A DNA stretch of 64,000 nucleotides from Acinetobacter zhairuonensis (GTDB lineage: Bacteria > Pseudomonadota > Gammaproteobacteria > Pseudomonadales > Moraxellaceae), in contig NZ_JAKVIM010000007.1 in NCBI RefSeq assembly GCF_022601715.1, positions 1 through 64,000 on the forward strand, given 5' to 3'. The translations under genes were made by a program, and so were the position numbers. Below, one piece after another: positions 45,078-53,669 of this stretch; position 1 is the first letter of the stretch, and each line of letters starts with the position of its first letter. The notes beneath the pieces were generated by a model that did not search any database, had not been told where the DNA came from, and saw nothing but the letters and a program-made list of their open reading frames with translations.

Positions 45078-47123
45078 ATGACCGCAGTCCAACAATTGCA
45101 AGGGGTTGGAAGCGCCTCTGCTGCTTTACTCGAAAAACTGAATATTTTCACCACGGATGATCTACTGTTTCATCTGCCGCGTGATTATGAAGATCGTAGC
45201 ACGATCATCCCCATGAACCAATTGGAGGTTGGGCGCAGTTATCTACTGGAAGGCACAGTAAAATCCATCGACTTTCCCCCTGGAAAGCGGAAATCCATGG
45301 CCATTTTACTGGACGATGAGCTGGGTAAAGTCACTTTACGCTTTTATCATATCTACAAAGCCCTGACCGATCGTGCCAAAGCTGGTAATCGTTTACGTGT
45401 GTTTGGTGAAGTGCGTGTTGGAGCACGTGGCTTAGAAATGTATCACCCCGAGATTCAACTCATTACCGAGCACACCCCGCTCCCAAAAACCGAACTCACC
45501 GCGATTTATCCCGCAACCGAAGGACTGACCCAATCCAAGTTACGTGAATATGTAAAGCAAGCCTTAAAACAACACAGTGATGATCTGCCTGAACTGCTGC
45601 CACAGAAATTCACTAATGGCTATGCCTTAAAACAAGCTTTGCATTACATTCATGAACCTCCGCTCGATGCCAATATGGTACAGCTGAGCCAAGGCTCACA
45701 TCCTGCACAACAACGGCTGATCTTTGAAGAGTTGGTGGCACATCAAGTGAGTTTACTGACTCGACGTGCCTATATCCAGCAAATTGAAGCCCCCGCCTTT
45801 GCCAGTAGTAAAACCCTTGCCAAACAATTGCTCTCAGGTTTGCCGTTTAAAATGACAGCAGCTCAACAACGTGTATCGAAAGAAATCTCCGATGATTTAA
45901 AACAACACAAACCCATGCTGCGTCTAGTACAAGGTGACGTCGGAGCCGGAAAAACGCTGGTTGCAGGTGTCGCAGCCTGTCATGCCTTGGAAGAAGGTTG
46001 GCAAGTTGCCTTAATGGCACCGACTGAAATTCTGGCTGAACAACATTATCTGCATTTCAAACGCTGGTTTGAACCTTTAGGTTTAAACGTAGCATGGCTA
46101 TCAGGCAAGCAAAAAGGCAAAGCACGCGCATTAGCAGAACAGCAGATCCAGCAAGGATCGGCTCAACTGGTGATCGGAACTCACGCGCTGTTTCAAGACA
46201 ATGTTGCCTTTCATAAATTAGGTTTGGTGATTATTGATGAACAACATCGCTTTGGAGTTGATCAACGCTTGGCACTTCGCAATAAAGGGGCACAAAACAC
46301 CACCCCACATCAATTGGTGATGACAGCCACCCCGATTCCGCGCACCCTCGCCATGTCGGCTTATGGGGACTTAGATACCTCTGTGATTGATGAGCTACCG
46401 CCTGGCCGAACCCCAATTCAAACCGTGACCATTCCTCTAGACCGTCGTGAAGAAGTGCTGCAACGCATAGCCACCAACTGTGCCGAAGGCAAACAAGCCT
46501 ATTGGGTTTGTACGCTAGTAGAACAATCGGAAACTTTAGATGCGCAAGCCGCGGAAGCCACCTATGCCGAAATTCAACATCGTTTTCCTGAGCTGAATAT
46601 TGGGCTGGTGCATGGCAAAATGAAAGCCGATGAAAAGCAAGTCGTTATGCAACAATTTAAGGACAATGCGCTACAACTGCTGATTGCGACCACCGTAATT
46701 GAAGTTGGCGTAGATGTACCGAATGCCTCCATTATGGTGATTGAAAATGCTGAACGGCTAGGTCTATCGCAACTGCATCAATTACGTGGTCGCGTTGGAC
46801 GTGGCGCCAAAGCCAGCTTCTGTGCCCTGCTGTATAAAAATCCGCTCTCGCAAAATGGACAAGAGCGACTACGCATCATGCGTGAAACCAATGATGGCTT
46901 TATCATTGCAGAAAAAGATTTGGAAATTCGCGGACCGGGTGAATTACTCGGCACCAAACAAACGGGAGATATGGGCTTTCGCGTCGCCAAACTGGAACGC
47001 GATGATCATCTGCTCAATCAGGCACATTATGTCGCACAGCAAATCTTAAAAGATTATCCTGCACAGGCAGACGCTTTACTCAAACGCTGGCTCCCTGAAG
47101 CCCCTCGTTATGCCTATGTTTAA
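45078..47123 (+). CDS. recG: ATP-dependent DNA helicase RecG
   Basis: 681 residues. N-terminal wedge/OB domain (about 55-150, LLFHLPRDYEDRSTI), helicase motif I GDVGAGKT (286-293), motif II DEQH, motif III MTATPIPRT and motif VI QLRGRVGRG. Reverses stalled forks and drives branch migration. A Shine-Dalgarno GAGGGG precedes the ATG. Its end overlaps comF by 14 bases. Confidence 0.98.
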   Translation: MTAVQQLQGVGSASAALLEKLNIFTTDDLLFHLPRDYEDRSTIIPMNQLEVGRSYLLEGTVKSIDFPPGKRKSMAILLDDELGKVTLRFYHIYKALTDRAKAGNRLRVFGEVRVGARGLEMYHPEIQLITEHTPLPKTELTAIYPATEGLTQSKLREYVKQALKQHSDDLPELLPQKFTNGYALKQALHYIHEPPLDANMVQLSQGSHPAQQRLIFEELVAHQVSLLTRRAYIQQIEAPAFASSKTLAKQLLSGLPFKMTAAQQRVSKEISDDLKQHKPMLRLVQGDVGAGKTLVAGVAACHALEEGWQVALMAPTEILAEQHYLHFKRWFEPLGLNVAWLSGKQKGKARALAEQQIQQGSAQLVIGTHALFQDNVAFHKLGLVIIDEQHRFGVDQRLALRNKGAQNTTPHQLVMTATPIPRTLAMSAYGDLDTSVIDELPPGRTPIQTVTIPLDRREEVLQRIATNCAEGKQAYWVCTLVEQSETLDAQAAEATYAEIQHRFPELNIGLVHGKMKADEKQVVMQQFKDNALQLLIATTVIEVGVDVPNASIMVIENAERLGLSQLHQLRGRVGRGAKASFCALLYKNPLSQNGQERLRIMRETNDGFIIAEKDLEIRGPGELLGTKQTGDMGFRVAKLERDDHLLNQAHYVAQQILKDYPAQADALLKRWLPEAPRYAYV

Positions 47124-47748
47124 ACCACTGTTGTCTAGCGCCCAAAACTGGCTACATGCGCAACTGCCCTGTCAGTTTTGCGGGATGGAACGTGGGCGTC
47201 ATGCCAGCTTGTGTCTGGATTGCTGGAATAGCTTACCTTGGCTGAAACAGACCGTACAGCGACAGGAAATCGAGATTCAAGTCGCTTGTCATTATGCCTA
47301 TCCGATGGATCGGGTGGTTCAGCAATTCAAATATGAACAACAATTACATTTTCAAATTTTACTGACAGGGCTCCTCAAACAACTGGACTATCGGCAGATT
47401 CAAGCCATTGTCCCGATGCCGATTTCAACCCAACGCTTAGCCGAACGCGGTTATAACCAGAGCGTAGTGCTGGCACAGCGTTTGGGTCAGCACTTAAACA
47501 TTCCTGTCTGGCAACCGATTCAACGGCTACATCAACATTCACAAAAAGGCTTAAGCCGTTTAGAACGGCTGGATAGCATCGAGCAGCAATTTAAAATCGC
47601 ACCGAGAAATGCATTACGTTATCGTCGTGTGTTGATGCTGGACGATGTCGTCACTACAGGCAGTTCACTTAACGCCTTAAGACAAGCACTGGCTGAATTA
47701 GGCTGCCGCAAAATTGAAGCCGCCTGTATTGCCGCGGCTCAATCTTAA
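47110..47748 (+). CDS. comF: ComF-family phosphoribosyltransferase-like competence protein
   Basis: 212 residues. N-terminal zinc ribbon (CQFC near residue 17 and CLDC near 34) followed by a PRTase fold with the PRPP loop VLMLDDVVTTGSS (about 176-188). Required for DNA uptake in competent bacteria, including Acinetobacter, and may act with PriA. The start overlaps the end of recG, so the two are co-translated. Confidence 0.92.
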   Translation: MPMFKPLLSSAQNWLHAQLPCQFCGMERGRHASLCLDCWNSLPWLKQTVQRQEIEIQVACHYAYPMDRVVQQFKYEQQLHFQILLTGLLKQLDYRQIQAIVPMPISTQRLAERGYNQSVVLAQRLGQHLNIPVWQPIQRLHQHSQKGLSRLERLDSIEQQFKIAPRNALRYRRVLMLDDVVTTGSSLNALRQALAELGCRKIEAACIAAAQS

Positions 47749-47782
47749 GCATCACCGTACTAAGCCAACTAATTTAACAAGG

Positions 47783-48184
47783 CTATGCCTGCGTTTTTAA
47801 ATACTGATGCACCCATGGCAACACAATTTCTCGAGTCAACGGAGCTAAAGGCGTGGTTGAATCATCCAAATCAATCCACTTCAGCTCCGCAATTTCAGCC
47901 GCGGCTTGTGGCGAACTGTTCAGCTCCACATGGAATACATGGCTCACCAATACGTGATCAGGTTCATTGGCTGCTGCCGTTTCAAAACGCCCAACCGCCT
48001 GAATGATTCTTGCTGGACAGCCAATCTCTTCCGAAATTTCACGCAAGATACAGTGTTCAGGTGCTTCATCACTTTCCAGTTTGCCACCCACTTGCATAAA
48101 AAAGCGGGTATTGTGCTTACGTACCAACAACATCTGCTGCTTTGCATTTAAAACAATGCCCGCAGCGACAGTAATTTGTTTCAT
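47783..48184 (-). CDS. Nudix hydrolase
   Basis: 133 residues with a full Nudix box GKLESDEAPEHCILREISEEIG (split here): Gly, the five-residue gap, Glu, then REISEEIG. Members cleave nucleoside diphosphate-linked substrates and can sanitise oxidised nucleotides; substrate not evident. Its ATG overlaps the stop of the LOG-family gene upstream (TAATG), so the pair is translationally coupled. Confidence 0.9.
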   Translation of the reverse strand: MKQITVAAGIVLNAKQQMLLVRKHNTRFFMQVGGKLESDEAPEHCILREISEEIGCPARIIQAVGRFETAAANEPDHVLVSHVFHVELNSSPQAAAEIAELKWIDLDDSTTPLAPLTREIVLPWVHQYLKTQA

Positions 48185-48783
48185 TAGCCGTGCTTCACCA
48201 AATCTTGCTGCTCACTCATCCCCCATTTCGGCGTCGGTGCAGTAAATACATCAAACTGCTGCAAAACCGCTTCAATTGAATTTTCAGCAATTAAAGTCTC
48301 AGTAAAACGTGGATGCGTAAAACCTTTTTCGGTCGTTAAATTGATGAATTTGATCAGCTCATCATAAAAGCCGTGGACATTTAAAAATGCACAAGGCTTC
48401 AGATGAATGCCCAATTGTGCCCATGTCCATTGCTCAAAAATCTCTTCTAAAGTTCCCGCCCCACCCGGCAGCGCAATAAAGGCATCCGACAGTTCCGACA
48501 TTTTAGTTTTACGCTCATGCATATTATTTACGACATGCAGTTCGGTTAAGTGTGGATGCGCCAATTCACGATCCACCAATGCATGTGGAATCACCCCAAT
48601 CACTCGACCACCTGCCTGTAAAGCGCTATCCGCAATCACGCCCATTAAGCCTGAACGACCGCCCCCATAGACCAAGGTTTTGCCTTGTTGCGCCAAAGTT
48701 TTTCCAACGTGACGGGCTGTATCTAAAAAAATTGTATCTGTACCAACTGCTGAACCACAAAAAACTGCAATAGAATGTGTCAT
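48184..48783 (-). CDS. LOG-family protein (TIGR00730, Rossmann fold)
   Basis: 199 residues with the LOG signatures VYGGGRSGLMGVIAD and PGGAGTLEEIFEQ. Relatives hydrolyse cytokinin riboside monophosphates or AMP-like nucleotides to base plus ribose phosphate. In bacteria outside plant settings the natural substrate is not known. Paired with a Nudix hydrolase: a small nucleotide-salvage or clean-up unit is a reasonable guess. Confidence 0.88.
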   Translation of the reverse strand: MTHSIAVFCGSAVGTDTIFLDTARHVGKTLAQQGKTLVYGGGRSGLMGVIADSALQAGGRVIGVIPHALVDRELAHPHLTELHVVNNMHERKTKMSELSDAFIALPGGAGTLEEIFEQWTWAQLGIHLKPCAFLNVHGFYDELIKFINLTTEKGFTHPRFTETLIAENSIEAVLQQFDVFTAPTPKWGMSEQQDLVKHG

Positions 48784-48937
48784 TGTTTCACCGTGTTATG
48801 ATCTTGTCATGCCGCGAAAGTAAACTAGAAGGAGATTTTTTCATAAATTAGCAATCCGATCAGTGTTTTTCATCAAATCCTTGTCTAAAATACACCCATC
48901 GATTTAACCCATACTGCGCAAGGGAGAAAAGACATCC

Positions 48938-49951
48938 ATGCTTGAAGCCTTTTACGCCACAGAGCGCGGTAGTTTAGAAGACGCCACTATAAATGGCGGT
49001 TTTGATTTACACCCAGAACTGGTCTGGGTTGACCTGATTGCCCCTTCGCAAGAAGAACAGCAATGGGTGCTGGATGCCTATGATCAAAATCTGCCGACTT
49101 TAAAGTCTTTGGAAGACATTTCCTCATCTGCCCGATTCTACCGTGATGATGATGGCATTTTGCATATCAGTACGTATTTTTTAACGAAAAATAAAAATTA
49201 TCAGGTGGATGGTGAAGCGGATGACAATTCCAGCATTTTAGCCACGGTACAAACGGTTGCGTTTATTTTACATAAAGAACGCTTATTTACCCTACGTGGC
49301 GAAAAGCTGGTGGCTTTCCGTGCCTTCCGTGCACGCGCACGTCGCAATGACTATGAAATTGACTATAAAGACCCGACTTGGGTGCTGTTGGGTTTACTGG
49401 AAGCCAAACTGGATGAGCTTGCGGATATCTTGGAAGATATCCACAAGGACTTGGAAAAGTATTCCACAGAAGTACTAAATAACCGTCATCGTGAACAGAT
49501 TCTCGATTTGGATGACATGATTACCCGACTGGCACAGCTCGAAGATATGTTGGGTAAAGCACAACTGTGTTTAATTGACTTACGTCGCGTCCTGACCTTT
49601 TTAGCTCGTCCGCGCGCCTTAGGCAGTCATATTTATGATGCGGACATTCGAGAACTGAGTGAAGACGTGCGCTCACTGGTCGAACATGATGCATTCTTGT
49701 TCCAGAAAGTGCGCTTCTTACTGGATACCACCTCAGGATTCATTAACACTGAACAGAATGACACCATTCGTCGATTCTCGATTTTACCGAGTATGCTTGC
49801 ACCACCAATGCTGGTTGCCAGTATTTACGGTATGAACACCGATGTTTTACCCTTTGCTCACGGTACCACCAGTTTTATTGCGGTAAGTTTGATTATTGTC
49901 GGCTTCTTTATCGGTCCACTGATTTACTTCCGCTGGAAAAAATGGATTTAA
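48938..49951 (+). CDS. corA: CorA-family magnesium transporter
   Basis: 337 residues. Long N-terminal cytoplasmic domain with helices, then two C-terminal transmembrane helices; the diagnostic GMN is at 298-300 (YGMNTDVLPF) just after helix 1. A pentameric Mg2+/Co2+ channel in the inner membrane is expected. The ATG has AAGGGAG 15 to 9 bases upstream. Symbol by family; Mg specificity inferred. Confidence 0.92.
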   Translation: MLEAFYATERGSLEDATINGGFDLHPELVWVDLIAPSQEEQQWVLDAYDQNLPTLKSLEDISSSARFYRDDDGILHISTYFLTKNKNYQVDGEADDNSSILATVQTVAFILHKERLFTLRGEKLVAFRAFRARARRNDYEIDYKDPTWVLLGLLEAKLDELADILEDIHKDLEKYSTEVLNNRHREQILDLDDMITRLAQLEDMLGKAQLCLIDLRRVLTFLARPRALGSHIYDADIRELSEDVRSLVEHDAFLFQKVRFLLDTTSGFINTEQNDTIRRFSILPSMLAPPMLVASIYGMNTDVLPFAHGTTSFIAVSLIIVGFFIGPLIYFRWKKWI

Positions 49952-50023
49952 TCCAACTTTGATATACTGCTTTCACTGCGAAGTGCAGCAATACGTCTTC
50001 TTCGATCAGCACCAATTTTCCAT

Positions 50024-50055
50024 AAAAAAAGCACCGCAATTGCGGTGCTTTTTTA
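50024..50055. terminator. Bidirectional terminator between corA and mlaB
   Basis: Near-perfect inverted repeat AAAAAAGCACCGCAA/TTGCGGTGCTTTTTT. A and T runs lie on either side, so it ends both convergent transcripts. Confidence 0.92.
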
Positions 50056-50056
50056 T

Positions 50057-50344
50057 TTAAATGATCTGTAAATCATCTTGCAAATGGCAGGATTGAATAA
50101 TCTTCATCATTTTTTCAGGCACTGCTTTAAATTGTAAGCCTTGAGCCTGAGGGGTTTGTCTTAACCAACGCACCAATACAGCCAAAGCCAAGGTACTGCC
50201 ATGCTCTAACTGTGCCAAATTCACCACCACAGGCAATGGCTGTTGCTGAATCACAGCAAGACCCTGCTGGTAATATTGTTCTGCATTGGCAAAATCAATT
50301 TTTCCAGCAACCTGCATTTCCTGATTGACGAGACTAATCACCAT
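50057..50344 (-). CDS. mlaB: MlaB, STAS-domain subunit of the Mla transporter
   Basis: 95 residues, STAS fold (about 5-90) with VNLAQLEHGSTLALAVLVRW. In E. coli MlaB binds MlaF and supports the MlaFEDB complex that moves phospholipid. Last gene of the mlaFEDCB operon, nine bases after mlaC. Confidence 0.9.
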   Translation of the reverse strand: MVISLVNQEMQVAGKIDFANAEQYYQQGLAVIQQQPLPVVVNLAQLEHGSTLALAVLVRWLRQTPQAQGLQFKAVPEKMMKIIQSCHLQDDLQII

Positions 50345-50353
50345 TCACCTATC

Positions 50354-50980
50354 TTATTTTTTCTTCACTGCTGCATCAGCATCTGGTTCAAAGTTAGCAA
50401 TCGCTTTATCCAAATCGCCGCCATTACGTTTTACAGTTGCTGCAAATTGATTACGGAACTGAAGACCTAAGTCGATACCCGAAACATTAATGTTACGAAT
50501 TTTCCACTGGCTACCTTTATCCGTCAACTGGAAGGACACAGGAATCTTCTCGCCATTGTTTAAGAAGTCAATGGTCACGACAGGATTGGCACTGCCAGTC
50601 GCCTTGTAAGGACGCATGCTATAGGTCTGATTGCTAAACTTCGCAAAAGCGGTACCGTAGTTTTCGATCAAAGTTTCACGGAAATTCTTTTCAAACTGTG
50701 CACGTTGTGCTGCAGTGCTGTACTGGTTGGTCGCATAAGTCCCCATCACAATACGGGTAAAGGCTTGTGAATCAACATACGGATCTAAATTCTGACGTAT
50801 AATCGCTTTCACTGCTGCTGGGTTGTTTTGCAATTTGGCATGGTCTGCTTTTAAGCGACCAATTAAGCCATCAGCCACACGCTTGATAAATGCTGGAGGA
50901 GCTTCAGCTGGCGCAGCAAATGCAGTTCCTGCAATCATGGTGGATAAAATGCTAGCCGTTAGTGTTTGTTTCAACAACAT
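50354..50980 (-). CDS. mlaC: MlaC, periplasmic phospholipid-binding protein
   Basis: 208 residues from MLLKQTLTASILSTMIAG with a cleaved signal peptide (TAFA-AP). The mature Ttg2D/MlaC domain includes YVDSQAFTRIVMGTYA and VTIDFLNNGEKIPVSFQL. It ferries phospholipids between the MlaA complex at the outer membrane and MlaFEDB. The ATG at 50980 is chosen over an upstream TTG. No mlaA is in the window. Confidence 0.92.
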   Translation of the reverse strand: MLLKQTLTASILSTMIAGTAFAAPAEAPPAFIKRVADGLIGRLKADHAKLQNNPAAVKAIIRQNLDPYVDSQAFTRIVMGTYATNQYSTAAQRAQFEKNFRETLIENYGTAFAKFSNQTYSMRPYKATGSANPVVTIDFLNNGEKIPVSFQLTDKGSQWKIRNINVSGIDLGLQFRNQFAATVKRNGGDLDKAIANFEPDADAAVKKK

Positions 50981-51004
50981 ATTCACTCTAAATTCCTCTC
51001 TCAA

Positions 51005-51673
51005 TTACTGAACAAATGCTGGTTCAGCATCTGTTGTTTCAGTTGGTGCTTCAGCTTCTGCCGATGGTGTCGATGACTTACCCGCACCTGCTGTAATAAA
51101 TTTACTGATTAAATCTTCAAGATCCATCGTACCTTGCGTATTGGCAATCGATGCACCGCGTTTGACGTAATTTAAACCACCACCTGGTACAACTTTCAGA
51201 TACTTCTCACCCAACAGACCATTGGTTGCTACCATTATGTAAGCATCTTCATCAATACTGGTGATGGATTTCATGTTCGCAATAAGTTGCTGTTCCATTT
51301 CTTTTTGTTGCGCTGGGGTTGCTTCAGTATATTCTGTGCTATAGCGCAACTCTTCCAGTGAGTTGTTTTCAACAGTTTTCATCTGTTCTGCATTAAAAGA
51401 AGTCAGTTTACCATCTAGCTCAAAATGCACCGTTGCCAAACGGGTCACAGGGTCTAAAGTAATATCCGTGACTCGACCAATGGTGACACCACTCATGGTC
51501 ACTTTGGCTCGCGGTTTTAAACCATTTACATTATCAAACTGAGCGGTCATGTTATAAGCATCACGTAAATTGGTGCCTACCAGACCACTGACTTTCATTG
51601 CCAAGAAAAACAATGCAACACCGAAGACAATGACAAAAAATCCTACGGCCAGCTCACTTGCACGTGATTTCAT
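51005..51673 (-). CDS. mlaD: MlaD, MCE-domain substrate-binding protein
   Basis: 222 residues with one N-terminal transmembrane helix (about 8-28) and an MCE domain (about 40-118, with VNGLKPRAKVTMSGVTIGRV). Forms a hexamer atop MlaE that collects lipid from MlaC. It overlaps mlaE by one base. Confidence 0.93.
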   Translation of the reverse strand: MKSRASELAVGFFVIVFGVALFFLAMKVSGLVGTNLRDAYNMTAQFDNVNGLKPRAKVTMSGVTIGRVTDITLDPVTRLATVHFELDGKLTSFNAEQMKTVENNSLEELRYSTEYTEATPAQQKEMEQQLIANMKSITSIDEDAYIMVATNGLLGEKYLKVVPGGGLNYVKRGASIANTQGTMDLEDLISKFITAGAGKSSTPSAEAEAPTETTDAEPAFVQ

Positions 51674-52452
51674 TAAACCCCTCCGAACATGACCGCAGTC
51701 AACACAAAATCAAAACCTAATACACAAAGCGATGAGTACACCACGGTACGCGTTGTCGATGTCGCAATACCTTCTGAAGTCGGCACACAGGCATAACCTT
51801 GATATACCGCAATCCAAGTACAAATGATGGCGAAGACAATACTCTTAATAATCGTGCCATTAAAGATATCTTTATAGAACTGCACGTTACTTTGCATGCC
51901 ACTCCAGAAAGAACCTTCATCCACACCCAAGAAATCTACACCCACCATTTTTCCGCCAATGATACCAATGGCTGCAAAAATCACGCTGAGCATCGGCAAA
52001 CTGACAATGCCTGCCCATAAACGTGGCGATACAATCCGTTTTAATGGATCAACCCCAATCATTTCCATACTGGACAATTGTTCGGTGGCTTTCATTAAAC
52101 CAATTTCCGCGGTCAAGGCAGAACCTGCACGTCCAGCAAACAATAAGGCTGCAACCACTGGTGCCAATTCACGCAACAAGGTTAGCGATACCATGGTGCC
52201 CAACATCGCTTCTGAGCCAATGTTGACCAAAATGGAATAACCCTGTAAGCCCAAAACTAAACCGATGAACAATCCCGACACGGAAATAATCAGTAAGGAC
52301 AACACGCCAACACGGTACATTTGGTAAACAAACAGTTTGACCCCTAACCATGTCGGCATAGAGAATAGGATTTGTAGCAACATGATGGTTGCAACACCTA
52401 CACCCTGAACACTCTGAATAACGCGTCTACCTAATGAGGCAATAGCATTCAT
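51673..52452 (-). CDS. mlaE: MlaE, permease subunit of the Mla ABC transporter
   Basis: 259 residues with about five transmembrane helices ([20 protein letters not shown] and others) and the coupling-helix motif [15 protein letters not shown]. Together with MlaF it moves phospholipids to keep outer-membrane asymmetry. Overlaps mlaF by four bases. Confidence 0.94.
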   Translation of the reverse strand: MNAIASLGRRVIQSVQGVGVATIMLLQILFSMPTWLGVKLFVYQMYRVGVLSLLIISVSGLFIGLVLGLQGYSILVNIGSEAMLGTMVSLTLLRELAPVVAALLFAGRAGSALTAEIGLMKATEQLSSMEMIGVDPLKRIVSPRLWAGIVSLPMLSVIFAAIGIIGGKMVGVDFLGVDEGSFWSGMQSNVQFYKDIFNGTIIKSIVFAIICTWIAVYQGYACVPTSEGIATSTTRTVVYSSLCVLGFDFVLTAVMFGGV

Positions 52453-53267
52453 GCACGAACCTCGCCTGCCAAATACGCTTGATGACTAAACTGATATTCT
52501 ACAGGTCCTTCAGCCGCTCCCGTCAGGAACTGTTGCACAAATGGCGATGCATTGGCCTGCAATTGCTCAGGTGTGCCTTCTCCTTGCACCTTACCTTCTG
52601 CAACCACATAGATATAGTCAGCAATGGATAATGTTTCTGCCACATCATGCGACACAATAATGGTGGTAAGTTCTAAAGCTTCACGCAAAGAGCGGATTAA
52701 ACGGGTCAACACCCCTTTGACAATCGGGTCCTGTCCAGCAAAAGGCTCATCATACATAATCAATTCAGGGTCTAATGCAATTGCACGCGCCAATGCTACA
52801 CGACGATTCATCCCGCCTGAAAGTTCAGAGGGCATAAGTTGTTCTGTGCCACGCAGCCCGACTGATTCCAGCTTAAGCGCCACCAACTCTGCAATTAAAT
52901 GCTCTGGTAACTGAGTATGTGCGCGTAACGGGAATGCCACATTTTCATAGACACTCATATCAGTAAACAAGGCACCACTTTGAAACAACATGCCCATACG
53001 AGCGCGTGCTGCAAACAATTCATGTCGCGACATATGCCCAATATCTTTACCATCCAGCAACACTTGTCCGTGATCAGGTGTAAGTTGCCCCCCAATCAAG
53101 CGTAACAATGTGGTTTTCCCTGTACCTGATGGCCCCATAATGGCAGTAATCTGCCCTCGTCGAATCTTTAAACTGACTTGATCATAAATGATTCGTTCCC
53201 CTCGCTTAAAACTCAACTCTTGGATTTCAATCAAAGACGAGCTTTCGAGGGGTGCTTGATTATTCAT
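52449..53267 (-). CDS. mlaF: MlaF, ATPase of the Mla ABC transporter
   Basis: 272 residues: Walker [10 protein letters not shown] (about 46-54), signature [14 protein letters not shown], Walker [14 protein letters not shown] and H-loop SHD. Head of mlaFEDCB. No clear promoter could be chosen in the gap before it. Confidence 0.95.
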   Translation of the reverse strand: MNNQAPLESSSLIEIQELSFKRGERIIYDQVSLKIRRGQITAIMGPSGTGKTTLLRLIGGQLTPDHGQVLLDGKDIGHMSRHELFAARARMGMLFQSGALFTDMSVYENVAFPLRAHTQLPEHLIAELVALKLESVGLRGTEQLMPSELSGGMNRRVALARAIALDPELIMYDEPFAGQDPIVKGVLTRLIRSLREALELTTIIVSHDVAETLSIADYIYVVAEGKVQGEGTPEQLQANASPFVQQFLTGAAEGPVEYQFSHQAYLAGEVRA

Positions 53268-53625
53268 AGCGGAGAAAGTTCCTGCAATTTTTCAGCACGC
53301 ATACTATAAAGGATTGAACTATAAAATGTTACCTAGTTAGGTCGGATAAACTGTGTGCAATTTGTTTTTTGAATCGGTCATTATAATTATGAGATACGGC
53401 ACGTATAGTCTAAAATTTAGAACGCTGTGTTATATGAATTGCGCATAAAAGAAGTAAATTAAATTACTCATCAAAAGAATAAAACCAAGATAAGGCATAA
53501 GTACCTCTTTTAACGAATATGCTAACACAGACTGTTGCTCCATATTGTTGCTCATATTTGTCATATTTCAACAGAAATTTGACATAGTATACATTTTATA
53601 AACAGCAAACAAAATCACTAAACAT
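53268..53625. other. Spacer between the helicase gene and mlaF
   Basis: The terminator of the DEAD-box gene is at its right end and the candidate small membrane protein (53430-53564) fills part. The remaining 160 bases before mlaF are AT-rich and should contain the mla promoter, but no pair of boxes is convincing to me. Confidence 0.4.
53430..53564 (-). CDS. Candidate small membrane protein (44 residues)
   Basis: Minus-strand frame from ATG at 53564 reads MTNMSNNMEQQSVLAYSLKE, then VLMPYLGFILLMSNLIYFFY and AQFI. A single hydrophobic helix (about 22-43) ends the protein. A possible promoter, TTTTGT-17 nt-TATACT, lies upstream around 53580-53610. Starts at 53564, 53555 and the ATG of MPYLG (AGAGG five bases before it, 22 residues) are all possible. 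No family recognised; evidence is moderate. Confidence 0.4.
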   Translation of the reverse strand: MTNMSNNMEQQSVLAYSLKEVLMPYLGFILLMSNLIYFFYAQFI

Positions 53626-53657
53626 AAAAAAACCAGCGCTTATGCGCTGGTTTTTTT
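53626..53657 (-). terminator. Terminator after the DEAD-box helicase gene
   Basis: Inverted repeat AAAAAAACCAGCGC-TTAT-GCGCTGGTTTTTTT. Minus strand stem ends with T-run 13 bases after the helicase stop. Confidence 0.9.
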
Positions 53658-53669
53658 AGAATATCGAAC

